Shown here: positions 1 to 9,023 of the stretch, one piece after another
Layout of the letters: every line of letters starts with the position of its first letter
Position numbering within the stretch: the stretch's first letter is position 1
Origin: Sphingomonas sp. HITSZ_GF
Lineage (GTDB): Bacteria; Pseudomonadota; Alphaproteobacteria; Sphingomonadales; Sphingomonadaceae
DNA length: 64,000 bases
NCBI RefSeq assembly: GCF_029543155.1
Contig: NZ_JARQXA010000001.1
Span: 868,001-932,000, forward strand
Direction: 5' to 3'
Position numbers and translations under genes: made by a program
Notes under the pieces: generated by a model
Database searches by the model: none
Told to the model about the DNA's origin: nothing
What the model saw: the letters and a program-made list of their open reading frames with translations, nothing else

Positions 1-1602
1 TGGTTTGGCGTCCCGAAGGAAACCTATCTCCAGAATGAGGTGCGGGGTATCGAAACCAGTCCCGCAGCAGCGTTCACAAATGGTCACATCGTAGTTGCTG
101 ATAACGACGACGATATTCGCAAACAGTTTGCTGCATATTACGGCGTCAGCACGGAAAAGATCACGCTCGTTCGGGAACGGCCTTCGGGTGACTATGCTTG
201 GACGCTTAAGGAGGGTCAGCATCCGGTTTTCCAAGATTTGGACGTCCTCGACACCTGGTTCTCCTCGGCGCTCTGGCCCTTCGCGACGATGGGCTGGCCG
301 GAGAACCCCGATCCCACGCTCGGCGGGCGCTATCCCAACGACGTGCTGATCTCGGGCTTCGACATCCTGTTCTTCTGGGACGCCCGCATGATGATGCAGG
401 GCCTGCAGTTCATGAAGGCGGTGCCCTTCAAGACGCTGTATCTTCATGGTCTCGTCCGCGCGGCGGACGGGCAGAAAATGTCCAAGTCCAAGGGCAATGT
501 CGTCAATCCGCTCGGGCTGATCGACAATTACGGCGCCGATGCGCTGCGCTTCTTCATGGCGGCGATGGAAAGCCAGGGCCGCGACATCAAGATGGATGAG
601 CGCCGGATCGAGGGCTATCGCAACTTCGGCACCAAGCTGTGGAACGCCGCGCGCTTCGCCCAGTCGAACGGCATTGCGGCCTCGACCAGCATCGAGGCGC
701 CCGAGGCGCAGCTGGCAGTCAATCGCTGGATCATCGCCGAGACCATCGCCACCGTGCAGGCGCTCGACCTGGCGCTGGCCGATCTGCGCTTCGACGAGGC
801 GGCGAACACGATCTACCAGTTCACCTGGAGCCGCTTCTGCGACTGGTATCTCGAGCTGATCAAGCCGGTCCTCCAGAGCGAAGGTGGCGAGGGCGCCGAA
901 GAGACCCGCGCGGTTGCCGGCTGGGTGCTCGATCAGATCCTGGTCATGCTCCACCCGTTCATGCCCTTCATCACCGAAGAGCTGTGGTCGAAGATGGGTC
1001 CGCGCGATCATGAGCTGATCGTCGCCAAATGGCCGATGGCCGATGCCCGCGCGCTCGATCCCACCGCGCAAGGCGACGTGGATTGGGTAATCGCACTAGT
1101 TCAGCAAATTCGTACTTCGCGAACCGAACTGAACATCCCACCTTCAGTGAAGCTGGAACTAATCATCACTCGGATGGATGATTTGTCGGCTCGCCGACTT
1201 CAACAGAATGTTGAGGCGATTAAACGCCTCGCTCGAATCGATCGAGTTATTTGGCGACGTATTGGCGCGGCTCGGGTCGAGCAGGACCCGACGGGAGCCG
1301 CAATCGACCATCATTGGATGGAACAAGAACTTGCCGAGAAAAATTCGATGCAGGTGACGCTCGATGGCCTTCTCGGTTTCGCGAAGCTTGAAGGGATCGT
1401 CGACCTCGAAGCCGAGAAGACCCGTCTCGCCAAGGCGATCGCCGCGGCCGAGAAGGAGCGCGACGGGCTCGCGGGCCGGCTGAACAACGCCAGCTTCGTC
1501 GAGAAAGCAAAGCCCGAGGCGGTCGAGAAGGCGCGTGCCGATCATGCCGAGAAGGCCGCCGAGGCCGAGCGGCTGTCGGCGGCGCTGTCGCGGCTCGGCT
1601 AA
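1..1602 (+). CDS. valS: Valyl-tRNA synthetase, C-terminal part (5' end outside window)
   Basis: Class I aminoacyl-tRNA synthetase that charges tRNA-Val in the cytosol. The open frame runs in from base 1, so the N-terminal half of the Rossmann and editing domains is missing; an internal GTG at 40 is not the true start. Visible are [13 protein letters not shown] (fragment residues 81-93), the KMSKS ATP-binding loop (159-163), the helical anticodon-binding domain (about 200-350) and the C-terminal coiled-coil tRNA-binding arm (about 455-533), rich in Glu, Lys and Ala. Codon use is odd: bases 1-250 and about 1081-1370 use many A/T-ending codons, while the segments between are strongly G/C-ending like the rest of the window. 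The frame is intact, so function is probably kept. The identification is firm. Confidence 0.96.
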   Translation, partial: WFGVPKETYLQNEVRGIETSPAAAFTNGHIVVADNDDDIRKQFAAYYGVSTEKITLVRERPSGDYAWTLKEGQHPVFQDLDVLDTWFSSALWPFATMGWPENPDPTLGGRYPNDVLISGFDILFFWDARMMMQGLQFMKAVPFKTLYLHGLVRAADGQKMSKSKGNVVNPLGLIDNYGADALRFFMAAMESQGRDIKMDERRIEGYRNFGTKLWNAARFAQSNGIAASTSIEAPEAQLAVNRWIIAETIATVQALDLALADLRFDEAANTIYQFTWSRFCDWYLELIKPVLQSEGGEGAEETRAVAGWVLDQILVMLHPFMPFITEELWSKMGPRDHELIVAKWPMADARALDPTAQGDVDWVIALVQQIRTSRTELNIPPSVKLELIITRMDDLSARRLQQNVEAIKRLARIDRVIWRRIGAARVEQDPTGAAIDHHWMEQELAEKNSMQVTLDGLLGFAKLEGIVDLEAEKTRLAKAIAAAEKERDGLAGRLNNASFVEKAKPEAVEKARADHAEKAAEAERLSAALSRLG

Positions 1603-1611
1603 AACCACATC

Positions 1612-1689
1612 GTTCCCCGGCGGAAGCCGGGGCCCAGGGTCGAGAGCGCTGAACTGCTTGGCTCTGGGCCCCGGCTTTCGCCGGGGAAC
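1612..1689. repeat. Bipartite palindromic repeat, family A (GTTCCCCGGCG type)
   Basis: Two inverted arms (GTTCCCCGGCGGAAGCC and its near reverse complement), each itself a hairpin, are separated by a short spacer. The element fills the valS-MATE gap. The same arms recur at 26926, 29934/30367, 47579, 55061 and 61586. It could act as a transcript end or RNA stabiliser, but its recurrence indicates a dispersed repeat. Confidence 0.9.
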
Positions 1690-1717
1690 AGCCTAATTTG
1701 AGGGGAGTAGGGCAGGG

Positions 1718-3166
1718 ATGGCACCACCGGCAAAGCGCCACGACCTGACCCAGGGCCCGATCGGCAGAACCCTCCTCCTGTTCGCGCTGCCCACGCTCGG
1801 CTCGAACATCCTCCAGTCGCTCAACGGCTCGATCAACTCGATCTGGGTCGGCCGCTTCCTGGGCGAACAGGCGCTGGCCGCCACCAGCAACGCCAACATC
1901 ATCATGTTCCTGATGTTCTCGGCGGTGTTCGGCTTCGGCATGGCCGCGACCATCCTGATCGGCCAGTCGATGGGTCGCCACGATGTCGAGGCGGCGCGGC
2001 GCGCCTTCGGTTCCGCCATCGGACTGGTGATGACCGGCGCGGTGCTGATCGCGATCCTCGGCTGGGCCTTCGCCCCGCAGATCCTCCACCTGCTGGCCAC
2101 GCCGGGCGAGGCGCAGGCGATGGCGCTCGCCTATCTGCGCGTGATCTTCTTCGGGCTGCCCTTCTCGATGCTCGGCGTGCTCATCCAGATGAGCCTGCGC
2201 GGCACCGGCGATTCGATCACGCCCCTATGGTTCATGCTGCTCAGCGTGATCATCGATGCCGGGCTCAATCCGCTGCTGATCGAAGGGATCGGCCCGTTTC
2301 CGCGCATGGGCATCGCCGGATCGGCCACCGCGACGCTGATCGCCGGCCTGGTCTCGAGCTTCGGCCTGCTGATCTATGTCTATGCGCGCGACCTGCCGGT
2401 CCGCCTGCGCGGCCAGGAGCTGCGCTACCTGATCCCCGAAGGCGCGCTGATCCGCACGATCGTCGCCAAGGGCCTGCCGATGGGCGCGCAGATGCTGGTG
2501 ATGTCCACCGCCGGCCTGTCGATGGTCGGCCTGGTCAACCGGCTGGGAGTCGATACCGCCGCGGCCTATGCCGTGTCGCAGCAGCTCTGGACCTATATCC
2601 AGATGCCGGCGATGGCGATCGGCGTCGCCGTCTCCAGCATGGCAGCCCAGAATATCGGCGCGGGCAAATGGGAGCGGGTCAACGCGATTACGCGCTCGGG
2701 CCTGATCTACAACACCGCGATCACGCTGGTGGTGATCGGCGCGATCATCCTGTTCGATCGCCCGGTGATGGCACTGTTCGTCGGCAGCGACAGCCCCGCC
2801 ATTCCGATCGCCCGCCATATCCAGCTGCTCGCGAGCTGGACCTTCCTGATGTTCGGCGCGACGATGGTGCTGTTCTCCACCGTCCGCGCCAATGGCGCAA
2901 CCGTGCCGCCGCTGATCATCCTGGCGATCACGCTCTTCCCGATCCGCTTCGGCTTCGCGCTGCTCGGCCAGCGCTGGATTGGGCATGACGCGCTGTGGCT
3001 GGCCTTCCCGATCGGCTCCGCCTGCTCGCTGACGCTGGCCGCGCTCTACTATCGCTATGGCCGCTGGCGCAGCGAGGTGCTGGTCGTCCCGCCCTTGCCG
3101 GAGGAGGCCGAGGAGCATGCCCATGCCACCAGCGAACCCGCGGGGCGCTTGCAACCCAATGGCTGA
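1718..3166 (+). CDS. MATE family efflux transporter
   Basis: A 482-residue integral inner-membrane protein of the multidrug and toxic compound extrusion family, which exports drugs or metabolites in exchange for Na+ or H+. Two MatE repeats (about residues 20-180 and 245-410) with some twelve hydrophobic segments are visible. The first has the typical GRFLGEQALAA segment after helix 1 and GQSMGRHD after helix 2. The ATG at 1718 follows AGGGGAG at about 1701. A short polar tail rich in Glu and Ala ends the protein. The substrate cannot be read from sequence. hemB follows after 18 bp and may be co-transcribed, though no functional link is apparent. Confidence 0.9.
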   Translation: MAPPAKRHDLTQGPIGRTLLLFALPTLGSNILQSLNGSINSIWVGRFLGEQALAATSNANIIMFLMFSAVFGFGMAATILIGQSMGRHDVEAARRAFGSAIGLVMTGAVLIAILGWAFAPQILHLLATPGEAQAMALAYLRVIFFGLPFSMLGVLIQMSLRGTGDSITPLWFMLLSVIIDAGLNPLLIEGIGPFPRMGIAGSATATLIAGLVSSFGLLIYVYARDLPVRLRGQELRYLIPEGALIRTIVAKGLPMGAQMLVMSTAGLSMVGLVNRLGVDTAAAYAVSQQLWTYIQMPAMAIGVAVSSMAAQNIGAGKWERVNAITRSGLIYNTAITLVVIGAIILFDRPVMALFVGSDSPAIPIARHIQLLASWTFLMFGATMVLFSTVRANGATVPPLIILAITLFPIRFGFALLGQRWIGHDALWLAFPIGSACSLTLAALYYRYGRWRSEVLVVPPLPEEAEEHAHATSEPAGRLQPNG

Positions 3167-4171
<1,005 letters not shown>

Positions 4172-4187
4172 GCCCCCGCTTCTTCCT

Positions 4188-4270
4188 CGTCATCCCCGCG
4201 AAGGCGGGGATCCAGAGTCATGTAGGGCGTCGCTATGTTACCCTGGATCCCCGCCTTCGCGGGGATGACG
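4188..4270. repeat. Bipartite palindromic repeat, family B variant (CGTCATCCCCGCG type)
   Basis: Long inverted arms beginning CGTCATCCCCGCGAAGG at 4188 and ending in the complementary CGCGGGGATGACG at 4270, with a spacer of about 23 nt. It occupies the hemB-GNAT gap. It is related to the CGTCATCCCGGCG elements at 15821, 26450, 27526 and 45897. Confidence 0.9.
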
Positions 4271-4280
4271 GAGTAGTGGG

Positions 4281-4817
4281 ATGATCACTACGCCGCGCCT
4301 GCTGCTCCGCCCCTGGCGCGAGGCGGACAAGCCCGTTTTCCATGGGCTGGCCAACACGCCGGCGATGATGGAGCATTTCGGCGGCCCGGTGCCCCAGGCG
4401 AAGCACGACATGATCATCGACCGGATGATCGATCAGCAGGCGCGCTTCGGCCATTGCATGTGGGCCGTCGAGTTGCGCGAGACCGGCGAGATGGCCGGCG
4501 TCTGCGGCGTCCGCATCGGCGGCCATGCCGGCACGCCGGTGCCCGAGGAGCTGGAGATCGGCTGGCGTATCGGCGAGAAATTCTGGGGGCAGGGCATCGC
4601 CCGCGAGGCGGCGGAGGCGAGCCTGGCCTGGGGCTGGGCCAATACCGACAGGCCCCGCATCGCCGCCTGGACGGTGATCGGTAACACCCGCAGCTGGGGC
4701 CTGATGGAGCGGCTCGGCATGCGCCGCCGCACCGATCTCGATTTCCGGCATCCCGACTTTGCCGCCAGCGACCCTTTCGGGGCGATGATCGTTTACGCGA
4801 TCGATCGCCCGGCATGA
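4281..4817 (+). CDS. GNAT family N-acetyltransferase (first of three tandem paralogs)
   Basis: A 178-residue acetyl-CoA-dependent acetyltransferase of the RimJ/RimL (Acetyltransf_3) type, transferring acetyl to an unknown amine. It opens with the family pattern TPRLLLRPWREAD, then ELEIGWRIGEKFWGQGIARE (acetyl-CoA pyrophosphate loop, about residues 92-111) and the late NTRSWGLMERLGM segment. Its stop overlaps the start of the next gene as ATGA at 4814-4817. The next two genes encode close relatives with the same landmarks, so the set arose by tandem duplication and is probably translationally coupled. A repeat lies directly upstream, so any promoter must be close to or inside it. The substrate is unknown. 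Confidence 0.88.
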   Translation: MITTPRLLLRPWREADKPVFHGLANTPAMMEHFGGPVPQAKHDMIIDRMIDQQARFGHCMWAVELRETGEMAGVCGVRIGGHAGTPVPEELEIGWRIGEKFWGQGIAREAAEASLAWGWANTDRPRIAAWTVIGNTRSWGLMERLGMRRRTDLDFRHPDFAASDPFGAMIVYAIDRPA

Positions 4818-5356
4818 TCCAGACCGCGCGCCTCCGCCTCCGCCCATGGACGGCGGCGGATCGCCCGGTCTTCGACACGCTGGTCAATACCGAACCGATG
4901 ATGCGGCACTTGGGCGGCATCCGTTCGCCTGGGAAGATGGACGCCATGTTCGAGCGGCGCCTCACCGATCAGGCGCGCTTCGGCCATTGCTACTGGGCGG
5001 CGGAGCTGCGCGGGACCGGCGAGCTGGTCGGCAGCATCGGCATCCGCATCGCATCCGACTATGGCCCGGAAGCGCCGGTGGCCGGCATGCCCGAGATCGG
5101 TTGGCGCATCGCCGAGCCGCATTGGGGCAGGGGCTATGCCCGCGAGGGCGCGGCGGCGAGCATCGCCTGGGGCTGGGCGAACCTCGACGCGCCGGCGATC
5201 GGCGCCTGGACGACCCAGCCCAACGCGCAGAGCTGGGGCCTGATGGAACGGCTCGGCATGACCCGGCGCCGCGACCTCGATTTCCATCACCATGGCTATC
5301 CTGCGGACGACCCGGTAGGCGCGATGATCGTCTATCTGCTGGAGCGCCCACGATGA
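4814..5356 (+). CDS. GNAT family N-acetyltransferase (second of three tandem paralogs)
   Basis: A 180-residue protein with the same architecture as its neighbours: TARLRLRPWTAAD at the N-terminus, EIGWRIAEPHWGRGYAREG as the acetyl-CoA loop (about residues 94-112) and AQSWGLMERLGM near the end. It starts with the ATGA overlap to the preceding gene and ends with another ATGA overlap to the following one, which argues strongly for one polycistronic, coupled unit. A protein or small-molecule N-acetyltransferase is likely; the acceptor cannot be told. The differences around the loop suggest the paralogs have diverged in substrate. Confidence 0.87.
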   Translation: MIQTARLRLRPWTAADRPVFDTLVNTEPMMRHLGGIRSPGKMDAMFERRLTDQARFGHCYWAAELRGTGELVGSIGIRIASDYGPEAPVAGMPEIGWRIAEPHWGRGYAREGAAASIAWGWANLDAPAIGAWTTQPNAQSWGLMERLGMTRRRDLDFHHHGYPADDPVGAMIVYLLERPR

Positions 5357-5907
5357 TCGAGACCGAACGCCTGATCCTGCGCCGCTGGCAGGATGGTGAC
5401 CGCCCGGCCTGGCATGCGATGGGCCGCGATCCGGCGGTGATGGAGTTCCTCGGCGTCCCGCTCACGCCCGAGGCCGCCGATGCCGCGATGGCGCGCCAGA
5501 ATGCGATCCTCGACGCCCATGGACACTGCTTCTGGGCGGTGGAGCGCAAGGAAGACGGCGCCTTTCTCGGCTTTTGCGGACTCAAGCCGGGGCCCGAGGG
5601 CACGCCGCTGTTCGGCGAGCTCGAGATCGGCTGGCGGCTCGCACCCGCCTATTGGGGCAAGGGCTATGCCCGCGAGGCGGCGCAGGCGAGCCTCGACTGG
5701 GCCTGGGCGAACCTCGACGTGCCCGGCGTCGCTGCGATGACCGTGCTCGGCAACACGCGCAGCTGGGGGCTGATGGAGCGCCTGGGCATGCTGCGCGTTC
5801 CCGCCGACGACTTCATCCATCCCCAGGCGCCCGAATGGCTCAACCCGCACATCACCTACCGGATCGCACGGCCTGCCGTTCATCCCGGCGAAAGCACCGC
5901 CGGCTAA
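5353..5907 (+). CDS. GNAT family N-acetyltransferase (third of three tandem paralogs)
   Basis: A 184-residue protein starting at the ATG in the ATGA overlap at 5353. The same frame is open further upstream, but that part is out of frame with the second paralog and is not coding. Landmarks are TERLILRRWQDGD, ELEIGWRLAPAYWGKGYARE and NTRSWGLMERLGM, the same three blocks as in its two neighbours. It ends the acetyltransferase cassette, 22 bp before the MFS/spermidine synthase fusion. It may be read through into that gene, which has its own strong ribosome binding site. The acceptor is unknown. Confidence 0.86.
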   Translation: MIETERLILRRWQDGDRPAWHAMGRDPAVMEFLGVPLTPEAADAAMARQNAILDAHGHCFWAVERKEDGAFLGFCGLKPGPEGTPLFGELEIGWRLAPAYWGKGYAREAAQASLDWAWANLDVPGVAAMTVLGNTRSWGLMERLGMLRVPADDFIHPQAPEWLNPHITYRIARPAVHPGESTAG

Positions 5908-5929
5908 GCCGATCCTGGGGAGGCCTTTG

Positions 5930-8206
5930 ATGGACGAAGCTACCGACGACGAACTGGCTGCTGCGCGCGCGCCGCGCTGGCTGTTCGTCGCGGCGATCCT
6001 TGCTGGCTCCTTCCTGCTATTCCTCGTCCAGCCGATGGTCGCGCGCATGGCGCTACCCCAACTCGGCGGCGCGCCGGCGGTGTGGAACAGCGCGATGCTG
6101 GTCTATCAGGCGCTGCTGCTCGGCGGCTATGCCTATGCCCATTGGCTCGGCCGGGTGCCGCCGCGGATGCAGGCGACGATCCACCTTGCCGTGCTGCTCG
6201 GCGCGGCGCTGTGGCTGCCGATCGGCGTGATCGCGATGGAGCTGCCCGCCGAAGCCGAGCCGGCCTTGTGGGTGCCCTGGCTGCTCGTCGCCTCGATCGG
6301 CCCGCTGTTCTTCGCCATCTCGGCGCAGGCGCCGTTGCTCCAGCGCTGGTACAGCATCGCCAGCCACGGCCGCGATCCCTATGCGCTCTACGCCGCCTCG
6401 AACATCGGCAGCTTCGGCGGGCTGCTCGCCTATCCGCTGATCGTGGAGCCCAATCTGGCACTCAAGGGGCAGAGCTGGCTGTGGACCGCCGGCTATGTCC
6501 TCGTGCTGCTGCTCGTCGCCGGCTGCGCCTCGCGCCTGCCGCGCAAGGCCGATGACGAGCCGCATATCGCGCACCACAGCCCGGCACCGTCCTTGCCCCG
6601 CGTGCTCCACTGGATCGTGCTGGCGCTGGTGCCCTCGGGGCTGATGCTGGCGACCACCACCTTCCTCACCACCGATATCGTCGCCGTGCCGATGCTCTGG
6701 GTGCTGCCGCTCGGCCTCTATCTGCTCAGCTTCTCGGTCGCCTTTCGCGACGGCGCAGTGCTCCCGGAAATCCTGACCAGGTTCGCGCCGGTGATCATCC
6801 TGCTGTTCGGCGCCACGCTGATCGCCGGGCACCAGAAGCTCGCCTATCTCAACGCCATCATCGGGCTGCTGCTGCTCTTCGCCATCGCCGTGACGCTGCA
6901 TACCCGCATGTACGCGCTGCGCCCGGCGCCCGACCGGCTGACCGGCTTCTATCTCGCCATGTCGGTGGGCGGCGCGCTGGGCGGGGTGTTCGCCGGCCTC
7001 CTCGCGCCGCTGATGTTCGACTGGACCTATGAATATCCCTTGCTCGTCTTTGCCGCCGGCGCGCTCTGTCCGCAGATCTTCCTGGTGCCCGCGAGCGGGG
7101 CGCTATGGCGTCATAGTGCCGGCCTGAAGACGCTGGGCCTGGCGCTGGCGGTCGCCGGGCTGGTCTGGCTCGGTATCGCCAATCCCGGCGGACTGCTCGG
7201 CGAGATGCACGAGCAGATCGCCTTCGTGCTGGTGGCGGCGCTCGGGCTGGTCGCGATCGGCCGGCGCCCGGCATTCCTCGCGGCGCTGGCAGGCGGGCTG
7301 ATCCTGTTCGGCGGCTATCACGCGATCCAACTCTCGCTCACCGATGCGCGGACCCGCAGCTATTTCGGCGTCTATACGGTCACCGACTATGCCGAGGAGC
7401 GCCAGCTCGCCCATGGCACCACGCTGCACGGCGTCCAGCTCAAGGGTGCGCTCTCGCGCGAGCCGACGACCTATTACGTCCCCGGATCCGGGGTGGGGCA
7501 GGCGATGCAGGCACTGCCCGATCTCTATGGCCCGGTGGCACGCGTCGGCGTGGTCGGGCTCGGTACCGGCACGCTCGCCTGCTACGCCCGACCCGGCCAG
7601 AGCTGGCGCTTCTTCGAGATCGATCCGGCGATCGTCCAGCTCGCCCGCGATTCTGGCAAGTTCAGCTTCCTCAGCCAATGCGCCCCGCAGACCCGCATCT
7701 CGATCGGCGACGCGCGCGTGCGCCTCACCGAATCGCCAAGCGCCAGCCTCGATCTGCTCGCGCTCGATGCCTTTTCTTCGGACACGGTGCCGATGCACCT
7801 GCTCACGCGCCAGGCCTTCGCCACCTATGGACGGGTGCTGGCGCCGAACGGCCTGCTGCTGGTCCATATCTCCAACCGCTTCATGGCGCTGGCCCCGGTG
7901 GTTTCGGCAGCGGCGCATGACGGCGGCTGGCAGGCGGTGCGACTGTCCTATGAGCCCGGCCCCAATTTCGTCGCCACGCCGGGCACCGGCGGCGGCACGC
8001 GCGTCGAGCAGATCGAGCGCGATGCCGAATCGGCTTCGGAATGGATCGCGCTCAGCCATGATCCCGCGGTGCTGAACCGGCTGGTGGCGCGCGGCGGCGG
8101 CTGGCGGCCGCTCGGCGCATGGCCGGGCTTCGCGCCCTGGACCGACGACTATGCCTCGGTGATCCCGGTCCTCCGCCTGCTCCACCCGGAGCTGGCCGAC
8201 GACTAA
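5930..8206 (+). CDS. Fused MFS/spermidine synthase-like protein
   Basis: A 758-residue membrane protein whose first roughly 470 residues form about a dozen hydrophobic segments. The C-terminal third is a soluble Rossmann-like domain of the spermidine synthase type. In that domain VGVVGLGTGTLACY is the nucleotide loop, FFEIDP the acidic strand end, and GDAR and LALDAFSSD follow. This matches a known family annotated as fused MFS/spermidine synthase; whether it makes or moves polyamines is not established. The start is the ATG at 5930, with GGGGAGG at 5917-5923; an in-frame TTG three bases upstream is less likely. The stop lies 3 bp from the stop of the convergent lipoprotein gene. Confidence 0.88.
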   Translation: MDEATDDELAAARAPRWLFVAAILAGSFLLFLVQPMVARMALPQLGGAPAVWNSAMLVYQALLLGGYAYAHWLGRVPPRMQATIHLAVLLGAALWLPIGVIAMELPAEAEPALWVPWLLVASIGPLFFAISAQAPLLQRWYSIASHGRDPYALYAASNIGSFGGLLAYPLIVEPNLALKGQSWLWTAGYVLVLLLVAGCASRLPRKADDEPHIAHHSPAPSLPRVLHWIVLALVPSGLMLATTTFLTTDIVAVPMLWVLPLGLYLLSFSVAFRDGAVLPEILTRFAPVIILLFGATLIAGHQKLAYLNAIIGLLLLFAIAVTLHTRMYALRPAPDRLTGFYLAMSVGGALGGVFAGLLAPLMFDWTYEYPLLVFAAGALCPQIFLVPASGALWRHSAGLKTLGLALAVAGLVWLGIANPGGLLGEMHEQIAFVLVAALGLVAIGRRPAFLAALAGGLILFGGYHAIQLSLTDARTRSYFGVYTVTDYAEERQLAHGTTLHGVQLKGALSREPTTYYVPGSGVGQAMQALPDLYGPVARVGVVGLGTGTLACYARPGQSWRFFEIDPAIVQLARDSGKFSFLSQCAPQTRISIGDARVRLTESPSASLDLLALDAFSSDTVPMHLLTRQAFATYGRVLAPNGLLLVHISNRFMALAPVVSAAAHDGGWQAVRLSYEPGPNFVATPGTGGGTRVEQIERDAESASEWIALSHDPAVLNRLVARGGGWRPLGAWPGFAPWTDDYASVIPVLRLLHPELADD

Positions 8207-8209
8207 GGC

Positions 8210-8707
8210 CTAGCCGCCGGTGCCGCCCAGCGCGGCCTCGAGCGAATCGATGCGGGCCTGCTGCGAATCGGCGGCGGTGCCGGCATCGGCCACCGCGGCA
8301 TCGAGCGCGGGGTAGGGCGGAAGCCCGTCCACACCGCGCTGCGTCGCGATTTCCTCCAGATCGGCGAGCGCAGCCACCGCCGGGCGCCGCAGCTCGGCGA
8401 GCCCGCCCATCGCCACCTGCGCCTGCAGCCAGGGCTCGGAGCCCGGGGCAGTGCCGCGCGCGACGGCGATCTTGGCCTCGGCATCCTGCGCGCCGGCGGT
8501 GAACGTCTTGATGCCGTCGTCCAGCCCAGCGCGAATCTCGGCGATTCGCTTGTCGAGCGCCGCGTCGGGCGTCGCCACCGGCGCGGGGCGATCGGGCTCG
8601 GCGAGGCTGGTCTTCTCGATCTCGCGGGGGAGCAGCGAGGGGTAACGCGCCGTCGACTGGGTGCATCCGGTGAGGGCGACAAGGCTGAGCAGCAGGATAA
8701 AACGCAT
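8210..8707 (-). CDS. Putative lipoprotein of unknown function
   Basis: A 165-residue protein with a short signal sequence and lipobox LTGC (Cys at about residue 15), so it is probably lipid-anchored and processed by signal peptidase II. The mature part is acidic and Ala-rich, with helical stretches (about residues 45-75 and 95-160) and no recognised enzymatic motif. It is convergent with the upstream MFS/spermidine synthase fusion, leaving only 3 bp between stops. No family was recognised, so the call rests on the lipobox and a clean reading frame. Confidence 0.72.
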   Translation of the reverse strand: MRFILLLSLVALTGCTQSTARYPSLLPREIEKTSLAEPDRPAPVATPDAALDKRIAEIRAGLDDGIKTFTAGAQDAEAKIAVARGTAPGSEPWLQAQVAMGGLAELRRPAVAALADLEEIATQRGVDGLPPYPALDAAVADAGTAADSQQARIDSLEAALGGTGG

Positions 8708-8789
8708 GAAAGCGCCTTATGCTTGTGGAAAACTGCACGCAACGGCTTGCGCGATCTGAAAACCGCTTCTAAAGGCACCCCTCCACAGC

Positions 8790-8866
8790 GCGCCCGTAGC
8801 TCAGCTGGATAGAGCATCAGACTACGAATCTGAGGGTCGGACGTTCGAATCGTTCCGGGCGCGCCA
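8790..8866 (+). tRNA. tRNA-Arg (anticodon ACG)
   Basis: A 77-nt cloverleaf. The acceptor stem GCGCCCG (8790-8796) pairs with CGGGCGC (8856-8862), followed by discriminator G and an encoded CCA (8864-8866). The anticodon stem TCAGA/TCTGA closes the loop CTACGAA with anticodon ACG, and the T loop reads GTTCGAATC. It reads CGN arginine codons, with A34 expected to be deaminated to inosine. A strong terminator follows at once. Confidence 0.98.
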
Positions 8867-8868
8867 TT

Positions 8869-8905
8869 AAAAACCCCGCTAGGCCAACGGCTTAGCGGGG
8901 TTTTT
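8869..8905 (+). terminator. Rho-independent terminator of tRNA-Arg
   Basis: A hairpin with arms ACCCCGCTA and TAGCGGGGT followed by a T5 run, just after the tRNA CCA end. An A-run on the left arm would also let it work on the minus strand. Confidence 0.9.
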
Positions 8906-8962
8906 ATGTTCTGGAGCTCAAGACATCGGCCCAGCCGATCCGCCTTGAAGGACCGGCGCACG

Positions 8963-8996
8963 AAAAACCCCGCCCGGCGCGGTCGCCAGGCGGGGC
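8963..8996 (-). terminator. Terminator downstream of the histidine kinase-like gene
   Basis: Read on the minus strand, GCCCCGCC pairs with GGCGGGG and is followed by TTTTT (the A-run at 8963-8967 on the plus strand). It lies about 30 bp past the stop of the minus-strand gene at 9024. Confidence 0.8.
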
Positions 8997-9023
8997 TTCG
9001 ATCTCCCAGGTCTAGAGGCGCCC

